Assembly: GCA_002320455.1 (NCBI GenBank)
Contig: DCKU01000120.1
Span: 1-26,660 of the forward strand
From: Salinisphaera sp. UBA1666
GTDB lineage: Bacteria > Pseudomonadota > Gammaproteobacteria > Nevskiales > Salinisphaeraceae
Length of the DNA: 26,660 nt
Reading direction: 5' to 3'
Shown here piece after piece: positions 1-8,240 of the stretch. Both the position numbers and the translations under genes were made by a program. The notes under the pieces were generated by a model. That model did not search any database and had not been told where the DNA came from. It worked only from the letters and a program-made list of their open reading frames with translations. Numbering within the stretch: position 1 is the first letter of the stretch; each line of letters begins with the position of its first letter.

Positions 1-1
1 C

Positions 2-64
2 CTCGGCTATCGAACGCCTTACGAGGTCCTCACACAAAACGGTCGTGTTGCGATTGGAACCTGA
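2..64 (+). CDS. Transposase, C-terminal fragment (cut by window edge)
   Basis: The only convincing plus-strand reading frame starts before the window and ends at TGA 62-64. Its last residues read LGYRTPYEVLTQNGRV followed by AIGT. The LGYRTPYEV block is typical of the C-terminal end of DDE integrase-type transposases (IS3, IS30 and IS481-like families), where a short R-P-x-x-x-LGYRTPxEV stretch follows the catalytic core. The catalytic part is outside the window, so the family cannot be fixed. AT-rich direct repeats follow directly, as expected near the end of an insertion element. Confidence 0.55.
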   Translation, partial: LGYRTPYEVLTQNGRVAIGT

Positions 65-77
65 ATCCACCCAGCTA

Positions 78-165
78 TTCGCTATATCCGGGGACAGTAT
101 ATTTAATTCGCTATATCATATCCGGGGACAGTATATTTAATTCGCTATATCGACAGTATATTTAA
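78..165. repeat. Three degenerate tandem copies of an AT-rich 25-34 bp unit
   Basis: Three head-to-tail copies of TTCGCTATATC...GACAGTATATTTAA lie at 78-106, 107-140 and 141-165. The first is 29 bp. The second has an extra ATATC after the first half (34 bp). The third lacks four bases of the CCGGGG block (25 bp). The repeats start 13 bp after the transposase stop, so they probably belong to the end of that element or to repeated end-joining scars. The remaining bases up to 243 contain only a 12-bp palindrome at 195-206, and no gene was seen there. Confidence 0.75.
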
Positions 166-243
166 TTGCTGACGCGATGCGGAGCTCGCTTCAATTCGCG
201 CGCGAACCGGCCAACGTAATCACATGCGGTCTGTCTCGGTAAC

Positions 244-1809
244 TCAATAGACATCCCGTAAATACCGCTCGTTCCCCGACAGCTTCGCAACATACCGAGC
301 CGCCGCCTTCTCATCCATACCGCCCTGCTCCCCTACGATCCGGTGCAACGCCGCGTCCACATCCTTGGCCATGCGCGACGCATCGCCACATATATAGATC
401 ACCGCGCCGGCCTGTAGCCAGGCCCAGAACTCCCGCGCCTGTTCGAGCATGCGGTTCTGGACATAGACTTTTTCTTCCTGATCCCTTGAGAACGCCAGCG
501 TCAGGCGGCTGATGAGCCCTTCGCGGCGCCAGGCTTCGAGCTGGTCGCGGTAGATATGGTCCTTGGCGGATTCGGGGTTGCCGAAGAACAGCCAGTTCTT
601 GCCGGCGTGGCCCAACGCTTCGCGTTCCTGCAGGAACGCGATGAAGGGGGCGATGCCGGTGCCGGGGCCGATCATGATGGCGGGATGGTCGGGGTCGGCG
701 TTGACACGGAATTCGTCGGATTTCTGGATATAGACCGGCACTTCGCCGTGGCGGGACAGGCGCTTGGCCAGAAACGTGGAGGCCACGCCCTTATAGCCTC
801 GGCCGTAGACGGCGGTCTTCACGACAGCGACGGTGGTATGGATCTCATTCGGGTATTGCTTCGAGGACGATGCGATGGAGTAGAGCCGCGGCTGGAGCGG
901 GCCGAGTTCGTCGACGAGCGCCTGGACCGGCGGGCGGGCGCTGGGATAGACCCGGACCAGTTCTAGCAGCGTTTGACCCTCTTCTGCGCCGCGGCCGGCG
1001 AGCATCTTGAGGTCTTCGGCCTCGTCGGCGTCTGCGGCGTGCTCGGCCAGCAGGGCAATGACCTCGTCGGATGGCTTGGTGACGTCGCGGTGCTTGAGCA
1101 GCGCCTGGCGTAACAGCAGGTCTTCGCCATCGACCTGCACGGTCTCACCGCCGGAGACATCCAGGTCAGCCAGGATGGCATCGACCGTGCGCGGGTCGTT
1201 TTCCGGAAAAATGCCCATGGAATCGCCGGCGGTGTACTCGACGGCGGAATCCCCCAAGTCCACGACAACGTGGCGGGTGTCTTTCGACGAGCCTTCGGCG
1301 TTGAGCGGCGTGCTGGACTTCAGCTTGGCCATTAGCGGGTTGTCGCGCGTGCCGAGCGGTGCGGTCTTCTTCGGCTTGGGCTTGGGTTTTTCCTCTTCGG
1401 CCTCTTCCTTGCCGCCGGCATTGGCCGCTTCATGCTCGGCTTCCAGCTCCTTCAACTTGCGCTCGGTTTCCTTGCCACCCGGCACGCAGCGATTGAGCGC
1501 CTCGCCGTCGAAGGCGATGGCCTCGGCGTAGGTCTTGCAGAGATAACCGCACTGGCCACAGTCCAGCTGGGCCATGGCCGCCATGAGCTGGCGTTCGTGT
1601 GGCTTGCCTTCGGCCAGTTCCATACGCTCGTCGATCTCCATGGCCGGGTCGTGCCAGGGAAAGGATTCTTTCTCTTCACCGCCGCCCTGCTCAGCCCCGC
1701 CGAGCGAGCCTTCCCAGCCGGCGAGTGCCGAGATCAGGCCGTTGAGCCATTCCCGCTGGCCTTCCTCGAACGGGGCGTCTTCGGGGATGAGATTGACTTG
1801 TGTTGGCAT
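244..1809 (-). CDS. NADPH/FAD reductase with N-terminal Fe-S domain (CysJ-like, no FMN domain), probable electron donor to nitrite reductase
   Basis: 521 residues, cytoplasmic. An N-terminal IPEDAPF...W-L-N-G segment is followed by a four-cysteine motif (C84, C87, C91, C108; C-x2-C-x3-C-x16-C then PGG) resembling the RnfB-type [4Fe-4S] domain, and then a Lys/Glu/Pro linker (about 113-150). The rest matches the FNR module of sulfite reductase alpha subunit: FAD motif RLYS at 308-311, GVAS near 341, NADPH motif GPGTGIAPF at 381-389, ICGD at 473-476, and a terminal aromatic Y521 that would stack on the flavin. No flavodoxin/FMN domain is present. GAGG lies 8 nt before ATG 1809. It is the last gene of the nitrate cluster, directly after nirA. 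The inferred role is passing electrons from NADPH through FAD and Fe-S to NirA. An alternative is a sulfite reductase subunit, but the neighbours argue against it. Confidence 0.85.
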   Translation of the reverse strand: MPTQVNLIPEDAPFEEGQREWLNGLISALAGWEGSLGGAEQGGGEEKESFPWHDPAMEIDERMELAEGKPHERQLMAAMAQLDCGQCGYLCKTYAEAIAFDGEALNRCVPGGKETERKLKELEAEHEAANAGGKEEAEEEKPKPKPKKTAPLGTRDNPLMAKLKSSTPLNAEGSSKDTRHVVVDLGDSAVEYTAGDSMGIFPENDPRTVDAILADLDVSGGETVQVDGEDLLLRQALLKHRDVTKPSDEVIALLAEHAADADEAEDLKMLAGRGAEEGQTLLELVRVYPSARPPVQALVDELGPLQPRLYSIASSSKQYPNEIHTTVAVVKTAVYGRGYKGVASTFLAKRLSRHGEVPVYIQKSDEFRVNADPDHPAIMIGPGTGIAPFIAFLQEREALGHAGKNWLFFGNPESAKDHIYRDQLEAWRREGLISRLTLAFSRDQEEKVYVQNRMLEQAREFWAWLQAGAVIYICGDASRMAKDVDAALHRIVGEQGGMDEKAAARYVAKLSGNERYLRDVY

Positions 1810-1852
1810 GTTCTTGGCCTCGTTCTATTACGAGAAGGGTTCTCTTTTTCTA

Positions 1853-2105
1853 TCCGCAGATTTCGCAGATTTCGCAGATGGCGATGGGCCAAAGCGTCGT
1901 AGCCGCTACGGGGCGCCAACAGCAGATGTGTTGTAGCCCGCTGGATGAATAAAAATTCATTTTTTCTTTAGGTCACGACGACGCGAGTAGCCGCGGCGCC
2001 CGTATCTTCAAAACGGGAGCTGTCCTAGTCCGCCATCTGCGTTCTCTGCGTCCATCTGCGGATAAATATCTTCTGTCTTCTAATCTGCGTAATCTGCGGA
2101 TAAAC
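1853..2105. repeat. Inverted arrays of phased CGCAGAT motifs between nirA and the flavoprotein gene
   Basis: This fills most of the 307-bp gap 1810-2116, which holds no gene. At 1853-1886 CGCAGAT occurs three times in a row with a 9-bp period. At 2031-2064 the opposite strand carries a matching array (ATCTGCG three times, 9-10 bp period), so the two form an inverted repeat of about 34 bp with conserved outer ends CGCCATCTGCG and CTGCGGATA. A second short array (two ATCTGCG, 9-bp period) follows at 2083-2103. The spacer 1888-2030 has no coding signal; it contains an A/T hairpin (ATGAAT-AAAA-ATTCAT). Function unknown: it could be a small non-autonomous element, a protein-binding array or an mRNA stem. 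Confidence 0.75.
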
Positions 2106-2116
2106 GTCTTCAAGGA

Positions 2117-4063
2117 TCACGCCGCGTTGGTCTGATCATCGCCATTATCGCGCTTGGCTTCGGCGTCTTGCGGGTTCTGGGTCGCTTCGGCCTCGGATTC
2201 GACGGTTGGCTCGAGGGCGGTCTTGGCACCTTCGGGCGTGTCCGCATCGGTGGCCAGGGCTTCTTCGGTGGCGGCCTGGGCCGCAGCAGCGGCATCGGAG
2301 CGTTGGGCCAGGCGCTCGCGCAATTCGGCCATGTCCTGGCGGCGGGCGTAGGTCACGAAGTTCTCGCTGCCCTTGCGCTCGTCCATATACAGGCCAAGCA
2401 CGTTTTCGATATAGGCCGGGATATGCGTGGCGGGCACGCTGGCGGCCAGTTCCTGGGCGATGCCTTCTTCGTCTTCATAGCCACCGCCGATGAAGACATG
2501 GAAGCCATCGACCTGGTCGGCGTCTTCCGGGTCGGCCGCATCCGGGTCGTCCACGCGGGCGCCAAGCAGGCCGATATCGCCGATGTAGTGCTGGGCGCAG
2601 GAGTTGGGGCAGCCGGTGATATTGAAGTTGATGGGCTGGTCCAGTTCGAGTGTTTTCTCGATGTGCTCGACCAGCTTCATGGCGTTGCCCTTGGTTTCGG
2701 CGTTGCCGAACTTGCAGCCCCAGCTGCCGGTACAGGCGACCATGCCGGTACGGGCAGGGGTCGCTTCGACATGCAAGCCGGTTTTTTCGACGGCCTTCTT
2801 CACCTTGTCGATATCGGTTGTTTTGATGCCGCCGAGCACGACGTTCTGCCAGACTGTGGCCCGCACTTTCTTGTCGCCGTATTTATCGGCGATATCGGCC
2901 AGCTGGTGCATCTGCGCCACACTCAGCCGGCCCACCGGGCAGATGACGCCGAGATAGTGCATGCCGGCCTGCTTGGCATCGTGCACGCCCATATGGCCGG
3001 CGCGTTGCACCTCGGCGCGGGGCTCACAGCGGGCCAGATCGTACCAGCGCAGGGTGAAGTCCAGCTCTTTCTGTACCTCGCGCATGAATTTGCCGAAGCC
3101 CCAACGATCGAGCACGTACTTGAGGCGTGCCTTGTCGCGATCGGTGCGGTCGCCGTTCATCAGGAACACTTTGAGCACGGCATGGGCTACCGGTACGCAT
3201 TCCTCGGGCTTCAGCATGACGCCGGTATCGCGGGCGAAATCCTTGTGCCCGGTGATGCCGCCGAGGCCCATACGGAAGTACGGGCGGCGTGGCAGCGGGC
3301 CGTCGGCCTTGGGCAGCACGGCCGAAAAGCCGATGTCGTTGGTGCCTTCCAGAGCACTGATGCGCCCGCCGCCGTCGAAGGCGATATTGAACTTGCGCGG
3401 CAGGCCATAGAGCTCGCGGTGGTTGAGGATATGGTGGTGCATGGCCCGCGCAAAGGGCGTCACGTCGATGATCTCGTCCGGGTCGATGCCGGCCAGCGGG
3501 CTGCCCGTGATGTTGCGGATGTTGTCGCCGCCGGCCCCGCGGTTATGCACGCCGATATCGGCCAGGCCCATTTCGACATTGAGCGGATCTTTTGGGCCAA
3601 TCTCGCGGATCTGCAGGTTGGCCCGGGTGGTGACGTGGGTATAGCCGCCGCCGTAGGACTCGGCCAGATCAGCCACGCCGTGGATCTGGTGGGTAGACCA
3701 GATGCCGCCCGGCATGCGCAGCCGGCACATATAGCTGTCCTGATTCGGCGCGACATAGAACAGGCCGTTGCCCTTCATCAAGAACACGTCATCGCCCTTC
3801 GGGTATTCGCCCTTGTCGGCCAGGGCGCCCATCTCGTCCCACATATCCAACGGGTTGAGCTCGGACTTGGCCTCTTCCTGGCTGGACAGCTCGCCGCCCA
3901 TGGCCTGGGCGCGGATCCGGGCCTGAGCGTGCCAGTCGTCCGGGCGCAGTGTTTTGGCGCCGGTCAGGCCCGTCATCCCCGGCACGCCGCGGGCGATATG
4001 CAGCCCGGCGGTTACGCCCTTGAGATAGCGTTCCTGTTCTTCGTTGAAGGTTTGGTCGGTCAT
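2117..4063 (-). CDS. nirA: Siroheme/[4Fe-4S] nitrite reductase, NirA type
   Basis: 648 residues, cytoplasmic. It catalyses the six-electron reduction of nitrite to ammonium. Two ferredoxin-like half-domain/siroheme repeats are recognisable, and the four cysteines that bridge the Fe-S cluster and siroheme are present: C444 and C450 (C-TGSWG-C), C484 and C488 (CPNSC). Arginine-rich siroheme and nitrite-binding segments (THVTTRANLQIRE; VTVWQN-like KVRATVWQN) are conserved. The C-terminal tail beyond about residue 590 is acidic, Ala/Glu-rich and low complexity, which is longer than usual for the family. GGAG lies about 8 nt before ATG 4063. It sits between nasA and the Fe-S/FAD reductase, so nitrite rather than sulfite is the likely substrate, although sequence alone cannot fully separate the two within this superfamily. 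Both flanking gaps contain inverted repeat arrays. Confidence 0.9.
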   Translation of the reverse strand: MTDQTFNEEQERYLKGVTAGLHIARGVPGMTGLTGAKTLRPDDWHAQARIRAQAMGGELSSQEEAKSELNPLDMWDEMGALADKGEYPKGDDVFLMKGNGLFYVAPNQDSYMCRLRMPGGIWSTHQIHGVADLAESYGGGYTHVTTRANLQIREIGPKDPLNVEMGLADIGVHNRGAGGDNIRNITGSPLAGIDPDEIIDVTPFARAMHHHILNHRELYGLPRKFNIAFDGGGRISALEGTNDIGFSAVLPKADGPLPRRPYFRMGLGGITGHKDFARDTGVMLKPEECVPVAHAVLKVFLMNGDRTDRDKARLKYVLDRWGFGKFMREVQKELDFTLRWYDLARCEPRAEVQRAGHMGVHDAKQAGMHYLGVICPVGRLSVAQMHQLADIADKYGDKKVRATVWQNVVLGGIKTTDIDKVKKAVEKTGLHVEATPARTGMVACTGSWGCKFGNAETKGNAMKLVEHIEKTLELDQPINFNITGCPNSCAQHYIGDIGLLGARVDDPDAADPEDADQVDGFHVFIGGGYEDEEGIAQELAASVPATHIPAYIENVLGLYMDERKGSENFVTYARRQDMAELRERLAQRSDAAAAAQAATEEALATDADTPEGAKTALEPTVESEAEATQNPQDAEAKRDNGDDQTNAA

Positions 4064-4107
4064 GTCAGGCTCCGATCGTTTTGATCATGAGTCGTTTTTT
4101 TAAAGCG

Positions 4108-4244
4108 TTTGTCCGCAAATGACGGCAAATACACGCAAATGAATACAGGCAGTGAGAAAAACGAAGCATTCGACGAGCTGTCCACCACAGCGATTTATTC
4201 TTATATTTCTTATTTGCGTTCATTCGCATTCATTTGCGAACCTT
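4108..4244. repeat. Inverted arrays of phased CGCAAAT motifs between nasA and nirA
   Basis: The 197-bp gap 4064-4260 contains no gene. At 4113-4142 CGCAAATGAC, GGCAAATACA and CGCAAATGAA follow each other with an exact 10-bp period. At 4211-4240 the same pattern occurs on the opposite strand (ATTTGCG, with a middle ATTCGCA and a further TTTGCG), so the arms pair imperfectly over about 33 bp around a loop of roughly 68 bp. The motif differs from that of the 1853-2105 array but the three-unit inverted design is the same. The DNA here is much richer in A/T than the genes. Function unknown. Confidence 0.75.
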
Positions 4245-4260
4245 TGTTTTTCTTGAATAC

Positions 4261-6936
4261 TCAGCCCTTGTCAGCAGCCGCCAAAAGCTCGGCGATTTCG
4301 GGCTTGCAGGAGCCGCAGTTGGTGCCGGCTTCTAGTGCTTTTCCGACGGCTTCGACCGTGTCCAGGCCGTCGTTTTCGATAGCGCGCAGGAGGGTCATGC
4401 GGCCCACGCCGAAGCAGGAACAGACGTGCGGGCCGGTGTCGGCGCTGGCGTCTGCCGGGCGGCCGGCGAGCACGGCAGCGCGCTCGGCCTCGGCCATCGG
4501 CTGGCCGGTGAACAGCCCGGCCAGCCAGCTGCGTTCGGGCAGCCGCGCCGGCTCGGGGGCGATGAATACAGCCGCTTCCAGATGGCCGGCATCCACATGC
4601 GCGGCGCGATAGCTGCCGATGGCTTCATCGCTGACTTCCAGCCAGTCCACGTCGCGCGCTGCCACGCCGAGCCAGTGTTTAGCAGCGGCCTTGATGTCGT
4701 CCAGGGATTCACAGCCGGCGATTTCATGCCGCACGAAGCGCGTGCCGGGCACCTTGGTCCACCAGTCGATATCGGCCGCGCGGCGCAGGCGCAGGCCGCG
4801 GGCGGCATAGATGAAGCCGTGCCAGGCGGCTTGGAACGGGACGATCGTGGCCGGCGTGTGCTTGAACTCTGGCTCGCCAGAGATCGGGCAGACGGCCGGG
4901 TTGGCTGCCGTACCGACGCGCGCGCTGGAGGCGAACTGATCGTTCCAGTGCATGGGTGCGAACAGGCTGCCCCGCCGCTGGCGATCGGTGACGATGACGC
5001 GCAGCGTGGCCGTGCCCCAGGCGGTGCGGATCGTGGCCAGCGCGCCGTCGATGATGTCGTGGTCTTCGGCATCCGAGGGATGGATCTCCACGAACGGCTC
5101 GGGGATATGCGCGGCCAGCCGCTCGGACTTGGCCGTGCGGGTCATGGTGTGCCAGTGATCACGAATGCGCCCGGTGTTGAGCGCCAGCGGGTAATCCGCC
5201 GAGACGGCGTTGGCTGGCCCGCGCGGGGTGACGGCGACGAGATGCGCTCGGCCGTCGTCCGTGGGATAAACGCCGTCGGTGAATAATTGATCCACCGGCT
5301 GGGTCGCCGGCATGGCACCGGCCGCGCGCAGCGGCTCGGCGGCCGGCACGGGCCAGCGTGTGGGGGCCAGCGCATCGTAGTCGGCGTCCGACAGATCGGC
5401 GAAGCCGCCGAGATTGAGTACCCGCTCGCCGGTGTTTTCGAAGGCGGTGAGCGCGGCATGTTCACGAAAGATCGCCGCCGGGCTGTCCCAGGCGAACGCA
5501 TCACCGTGGCCCATCCGCTTGGCGACGTCGCACATGATGGCCCAGTCCGCGCGCGCCTGGCCCGGCGTGGGCAGAAAGGCGCGCTGGCGCGAGATCATGC
5601 GCTCGGAGTTGGTCACGGTGCCGCTCTTTTCGGCCCAGGCGGCGGCCGGCAGGATGATATCGGCGTAATCCGCTGTATCGGTATGGCGCATCACGTCCGA
5701 GACGACAACCAGCGGGCATTTGGCGAGTGCAGCCTTGGCGCGGTCGGCATCCGGCAGGCTCACCAGCGGATTCGTGGCCATGATCCAGACGGCTTTCACG
5801 CGCCCGGCCTCGATGGCCTCGAACAGCTCCACGGCTTTCAGGCCGGGCTCGGTGGCGATCGCGGGCGCCTCCCAGAAGCGCTGGACGGTATCGGCCCGGT
5901 CGAAGCCCATGTGCGCGGCCAGCGTGCTGGACAATCCACCGACTTCTCGCCCGCCCATGGCATTGGGCTGGCCGGTGATCGAAAACGGGCAGGCGCCGGG
6001 CTTGCCGATGCGATCGGTCAACAGGTGACAGTTGATGATCGCGTTGACCTTGTCCGTGCCGGCCGAGGACTGGTTCACGCCCTGCGAAAATACGGTGACC
6101 GTGCGCTCGGTGGCCGCGAACCACTTGAAGAACGTGGCCAGATCCGCTGCATCCACGCCGCACACCTCGGCGACCGCCGCTACGTCGCCGCCCTGCTTGG
6201 CTTCGGCGATCGCCTCGTCACCGCCCGGCAGATCGGTAGTCACGCCCTGCTCGGCCAGATACGCCAGCAAGCCGTTGAACAGGGCCACGTCGGCGCCGGG
6301 GGCCACGGGCAGATGCAGATCGGCGCCGTCGGCGGTGGCGGTGCGGCGGGGGTCGATGACTACCAGTTTCTTGTTCGGATCACGCTCCTGCGCGGCCACC
6401 ATGCGCTGGTAGACCACCGGATGACACCAGGCCGTGTTGGAGCCCACGAGTACCACGAGATCGGCCGTTTCCAGATCGTCGTAGCAGCCGGAGACCACGT
6501 CCTCGCCCAGCGCGCGCTTGTGGCCGGCCACGGCCGAGGACATGCACAGCCGCGAGTTCGTATCGATATTGGCCGAGCCGATATAGCCCTTCATCAGCTT
6601 GTTGGCGACGTAATAGTCCTCGGTCAGCAGCTGGCCGGAGACATAGAAGGCCACGGCGTCCGGGCCGTGCTCGGCGATGACCTGACCGAACCCGTCGGCC
6701 ACACGATCAAGGGCGGTATCCCAGTCGGCGCGCACGCAGTCGATCATTGGGTGCAGAAGCCGATCGGCCAGGCCGACCGTGTCGGCTAGTGCCGTGCCCT
6801 TGGAGCAGAGACTGCCCTTGTTGGACGGATGGGTCTTGTCGCCGGCCACCGAGACCGCGTTGTCGGCGTCCACGGTGGCCGTGACACCGCAGCCGACGCC
6901 GCAATAAGGGCAGGTGGTGTGCGTCGTATCACTCAT
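4261..6936 (-). CDS. nasA: Assimilatory nitrate reductase, molybdopterin catalytic subunit
   Basis: 891 residues, cytoplasmic (no Tat signal). It reduces nitrate to nitrite with a Mo-bis-MGD cofactor. The N-terminal [4Fe-4S] motif is C9-x2-C12-x3-C16-x27-C44. The molybdopterin oxidoreductase and dinucleotide-binding domains follow (VLVGSNTAWCHPV, GVNQSSAGTDKVNAI, MATNPLVSLPD, LNTGRIRDHWHTMTRT are typical). The C-terminal 60 residues are a BFD-like [2Fe-2S] domain (CSC near the start, NCGSC near the end), which is usual in NasA proteins that take electrons from a separate NAD(P)H reductase. AGGAGG lies 7 nt before ATG 6936, and this start overlaps the stop of the upstream reductase gene as TAATG, implying coupled translation. 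The physiological donor is therefore very probably the FAD protein encoded next to it. Confidence 0.95.
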   Translation of the reverse strand: MSDTTHTTCPYCGVGCGVTATVDADNAVSVAGDKTHPSNKGSLCSKGTALADTVGLADRLLHPMIDCVRADWDTALDRVADGFGQVIAEHGPDAVAFYVSGQLLTEDYYVANKLMKGYIGSANIDTNSRLCMSSAVAGHKRALGEDVVSGCYDDLETADLVVLVGSNTAWCHPVVYQRMVAAQERDPNKKLVVIDPRRTATADGADLHLPVAPGADVALFNGLLAYLAEQGVTTDLPGGDEAIAEAKQGGDVAAVAEVCGVDAADLATFFKWFAATERTVTVFSQGVNQSSAGTDKVNAIINCHLLTDRIGKPGACPFSITGQPNAMGGREVGGLSSTLAAHMGFDRADTVQRFWEAPAIATEPGLKAVELFEAIEAGRVKAVWIMATNPLVSLPDADRAKAALAKCPLVVVSDVMRHTDTADYADIILPAAAWAEKSGTVTNSERMISRQRAFLPTPGQARADWAIMCDVAKRMGHGDAFAWDSPAAIFREHAALTAFENTGERVLNLGGFADLSDADYDALAPTRWPVPAAEPLRAAGAMPATQPVDQLFTDGVYPTDDGRAHLVAVTPRGPANAVSADYPLALNTGRIRDHWHTMTRTAKSERLAAHIPEPFVEIHPSDAEDHDIIDGALATIRTAWGTATLRVIVTDRQRRGSLFAPMHWNDQFASSARVGTAANPAVCPISGEPEFKHTPATIVPFQAAWHGFIYAARGLRLRRAADIDWWTKVPGTRFVRHEIAGCESLDDIKAAAKHWLGVAARDVDWLEVSDEAIGSYRAAHVDAGHLEAAVFIAPEPARLPERSWLAGLFTGQPMAEAERAAVLAGRPADASADTGPHVCSCFGVGRMTLLRAIENDGLDTVEAVGKALEAGTNCGSCKPEIAELLAAADKG

Positions 6937-8207
6937 TACGCGGCCTCCTGCGTCGGCTCGTCCGAATCCCCGGCTTCGACGAAGGCCTTGCCGAATACCA
7001 GCAGGTCGCGAAACGCCGAGACATCGGTACCGGCCTGCATATGCTTGAAGTACCAGCCGCCATCGCGGGTATCGCCATAGAGGACGACACCGGCGATGCG
7101 GTCATCCCGCAGGACGATGCGCTTGTACACGCCGCGCCGGATATCGGCATAAGCGAGCGTGTCGGTGTCCTCGCCTTGCGCGAAATCCCCAGCCGAGTAC
7201 ATGTCGATGCCGGTGACCTTGAGCTGGGTGGCCGTGACCGAGCCGTCGTAGTGCGAGTGCCCGCGCCAGGCGAGATGATTGGCACATACCTTGGCCTGGT
7301 CCCACAGGGGTGCCACCAGCCCGTAGACCGCCTGGCGATGCTCCACGCACTCGCCCACGGCGTAGATGCGCGGGTCATAGGTCTGCATGGTATCGTTGAC
7401 CACGATGCCCTTGTCGCAGTGCAGGCCGGCCGATTTGGCCAGGTCGATATTCGGGCGAATGCCCACGGCCATGACCACCAGATCGGCGTCCAGGGTCGAA
7501 TCGTCGGCGTCCTTGAAACGAAGGCCGTTCACCCGGCCTGCCTCATCGCCCGTAATGGCTGCGGTTTCCGCGCCCATACGAAACGACAGCCCCCGCTGGG
7601 TAAGCGAATGCTGGAGCAGCTCGGCCGCGGTCGGGTCGAGCTGGCGCTCCATGAGCTGATCCATCAAATGCACGATGGTCACGTCCATGCCGCGCTTGTG
7701 CAGGCCATAAGCCGCTTCCAGCCCCAGCAGGCCGCCGCCGATGACGGCTGCTTTGCCACCCTGCTCGCTGGCCGCGACCATCTCGTTGACGTCGGTGATG
7801 TCGCGAAAGCTGATCACCCCTTGCCGGTCGTGGCCGGGCACGGGAATGATGAACGGCCGCGAGCCGGTCGCCAGAACCAGCCGGTCATAGCCGACCTCGC
7901 GCCCTTCAGACGAGACGACCATGCGCCGCCGCCGGTCGATTGTCTCGACCGCCTCGCCGGTGTAGAGGGTGATGCCGTTATTCGCATACCAGTCTCGGTC
8001 GTGCGTCTGGATTTCGGCGAATTCCTTGTCGCCCGCCAGCACCGGCGACAGCATGATGCGGTTGTAGCTGGCATGCGGCTCGGCGCCGAACACGGTGATG
8101 TTGTAGCGCGCCGGTGCGATCTCGAGCAGATCCTCGATCACCCGCAGGCCGGCCATGCCGTTGCCGATGACCACCAGATCCAGTTTCGGCTGTGTGCTGT
8201 CACTCAT
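6936..8207 (-). CDS. NAD(P)H/FAD-dependent reductase subunit of assimilatory nitrate reductase (NirB N-terminal-like)
   Basis: 423 residues from ATG 8207. This start is preferred to an in-frame start at 8234 because GAGG lies 7 nt before it and the protein then begins MSDSTQPKLD just before the Rossmann fold. An FAD motif (VVIGNGMAGLR), a second dinucleotide motif for NAD(P)H (AVIGGGLLGLEAAYGL) and a C-terminal FAD-contact motif (YAVGECVEHR) are visible. The protein resembles the N-terminal half of NirB but lacks the Fe-S and siroheme domains, so it is an electron-transfer subunit (called NasC in Klebsiella and NasB in Bacillus; because of the conflict no symbol is given). Its stop overlaps the nasA start by one base. 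Inferred role: NAD(P)H to FAD to the [2Fe-2S] domain of NasA. Confidence 0.88.
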   Translation of the reverse strand: MSDSTQPKLDLVVIGNGMAGLRVIEDLLEIAPARYNITVFGAEPHASYNRIMLSPVLAGDKEFAEIQTHDRDWYANNGITLYTGEAVETIDRRRRMVVSSEGREVGYDRLVLATGSRPFIIPVPGHDRQGVISFRDITDVNEMVAASEQGGKAAVIGGGLLGLEAAYGLHKRGMDVTIVHLMDQLMERQLDPTAAELLQHSLTQRGLSFRMGAETAAITGDEAGRVNGLRFKDADDSTLDADLVVMAVGIRPNIDLAKSAGLHCDKGIVVNDTMQTYDPRIYAVGECVEHRQAVYGLVAPLWDQAKVCANHLAWRGHSHYDGSVTATQLKVTGIDMYSAGDFAQGEDTDTLAYADIRRGVYKRIVLRDDRIAGVVLYGDTRDGGWYFKHMQAGTDVSAFRDLLVFGKAFVEAGDSDEPTQEAA

Positions 8208-8240
8208 GGGTTGCCTCGCTGGCCAAACCGCCAAAGGGCC

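Noticed and set aside
2034..2103. Rho-independent terminator between nirA and the flavoprotein gene
   Set aside because: The inverted arrays can pair, but the arms are far apart and no T run follows on the transcribed strand.
1853..2105. Possible CRISPR array
   Set aside because: The units are only 7-10 bp, contiguous rather than separated by unique spacers, and no cas gene is present.
2168..4084. Plus-strand open frame of 638 codons opposite nirA
   Set aside because: It is the mirror of a well-conserved gene in GC-rich DNA, where antisense frames often stay open; its translation resembles no family and it has no ribosome-binding site.
5287..6789. Plus-strand 500-codon frame opposite nasA
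   Set aside because: Antisense shadow of the nitrate reductase, rich in His, Gly and Arg with no recognisable domain.
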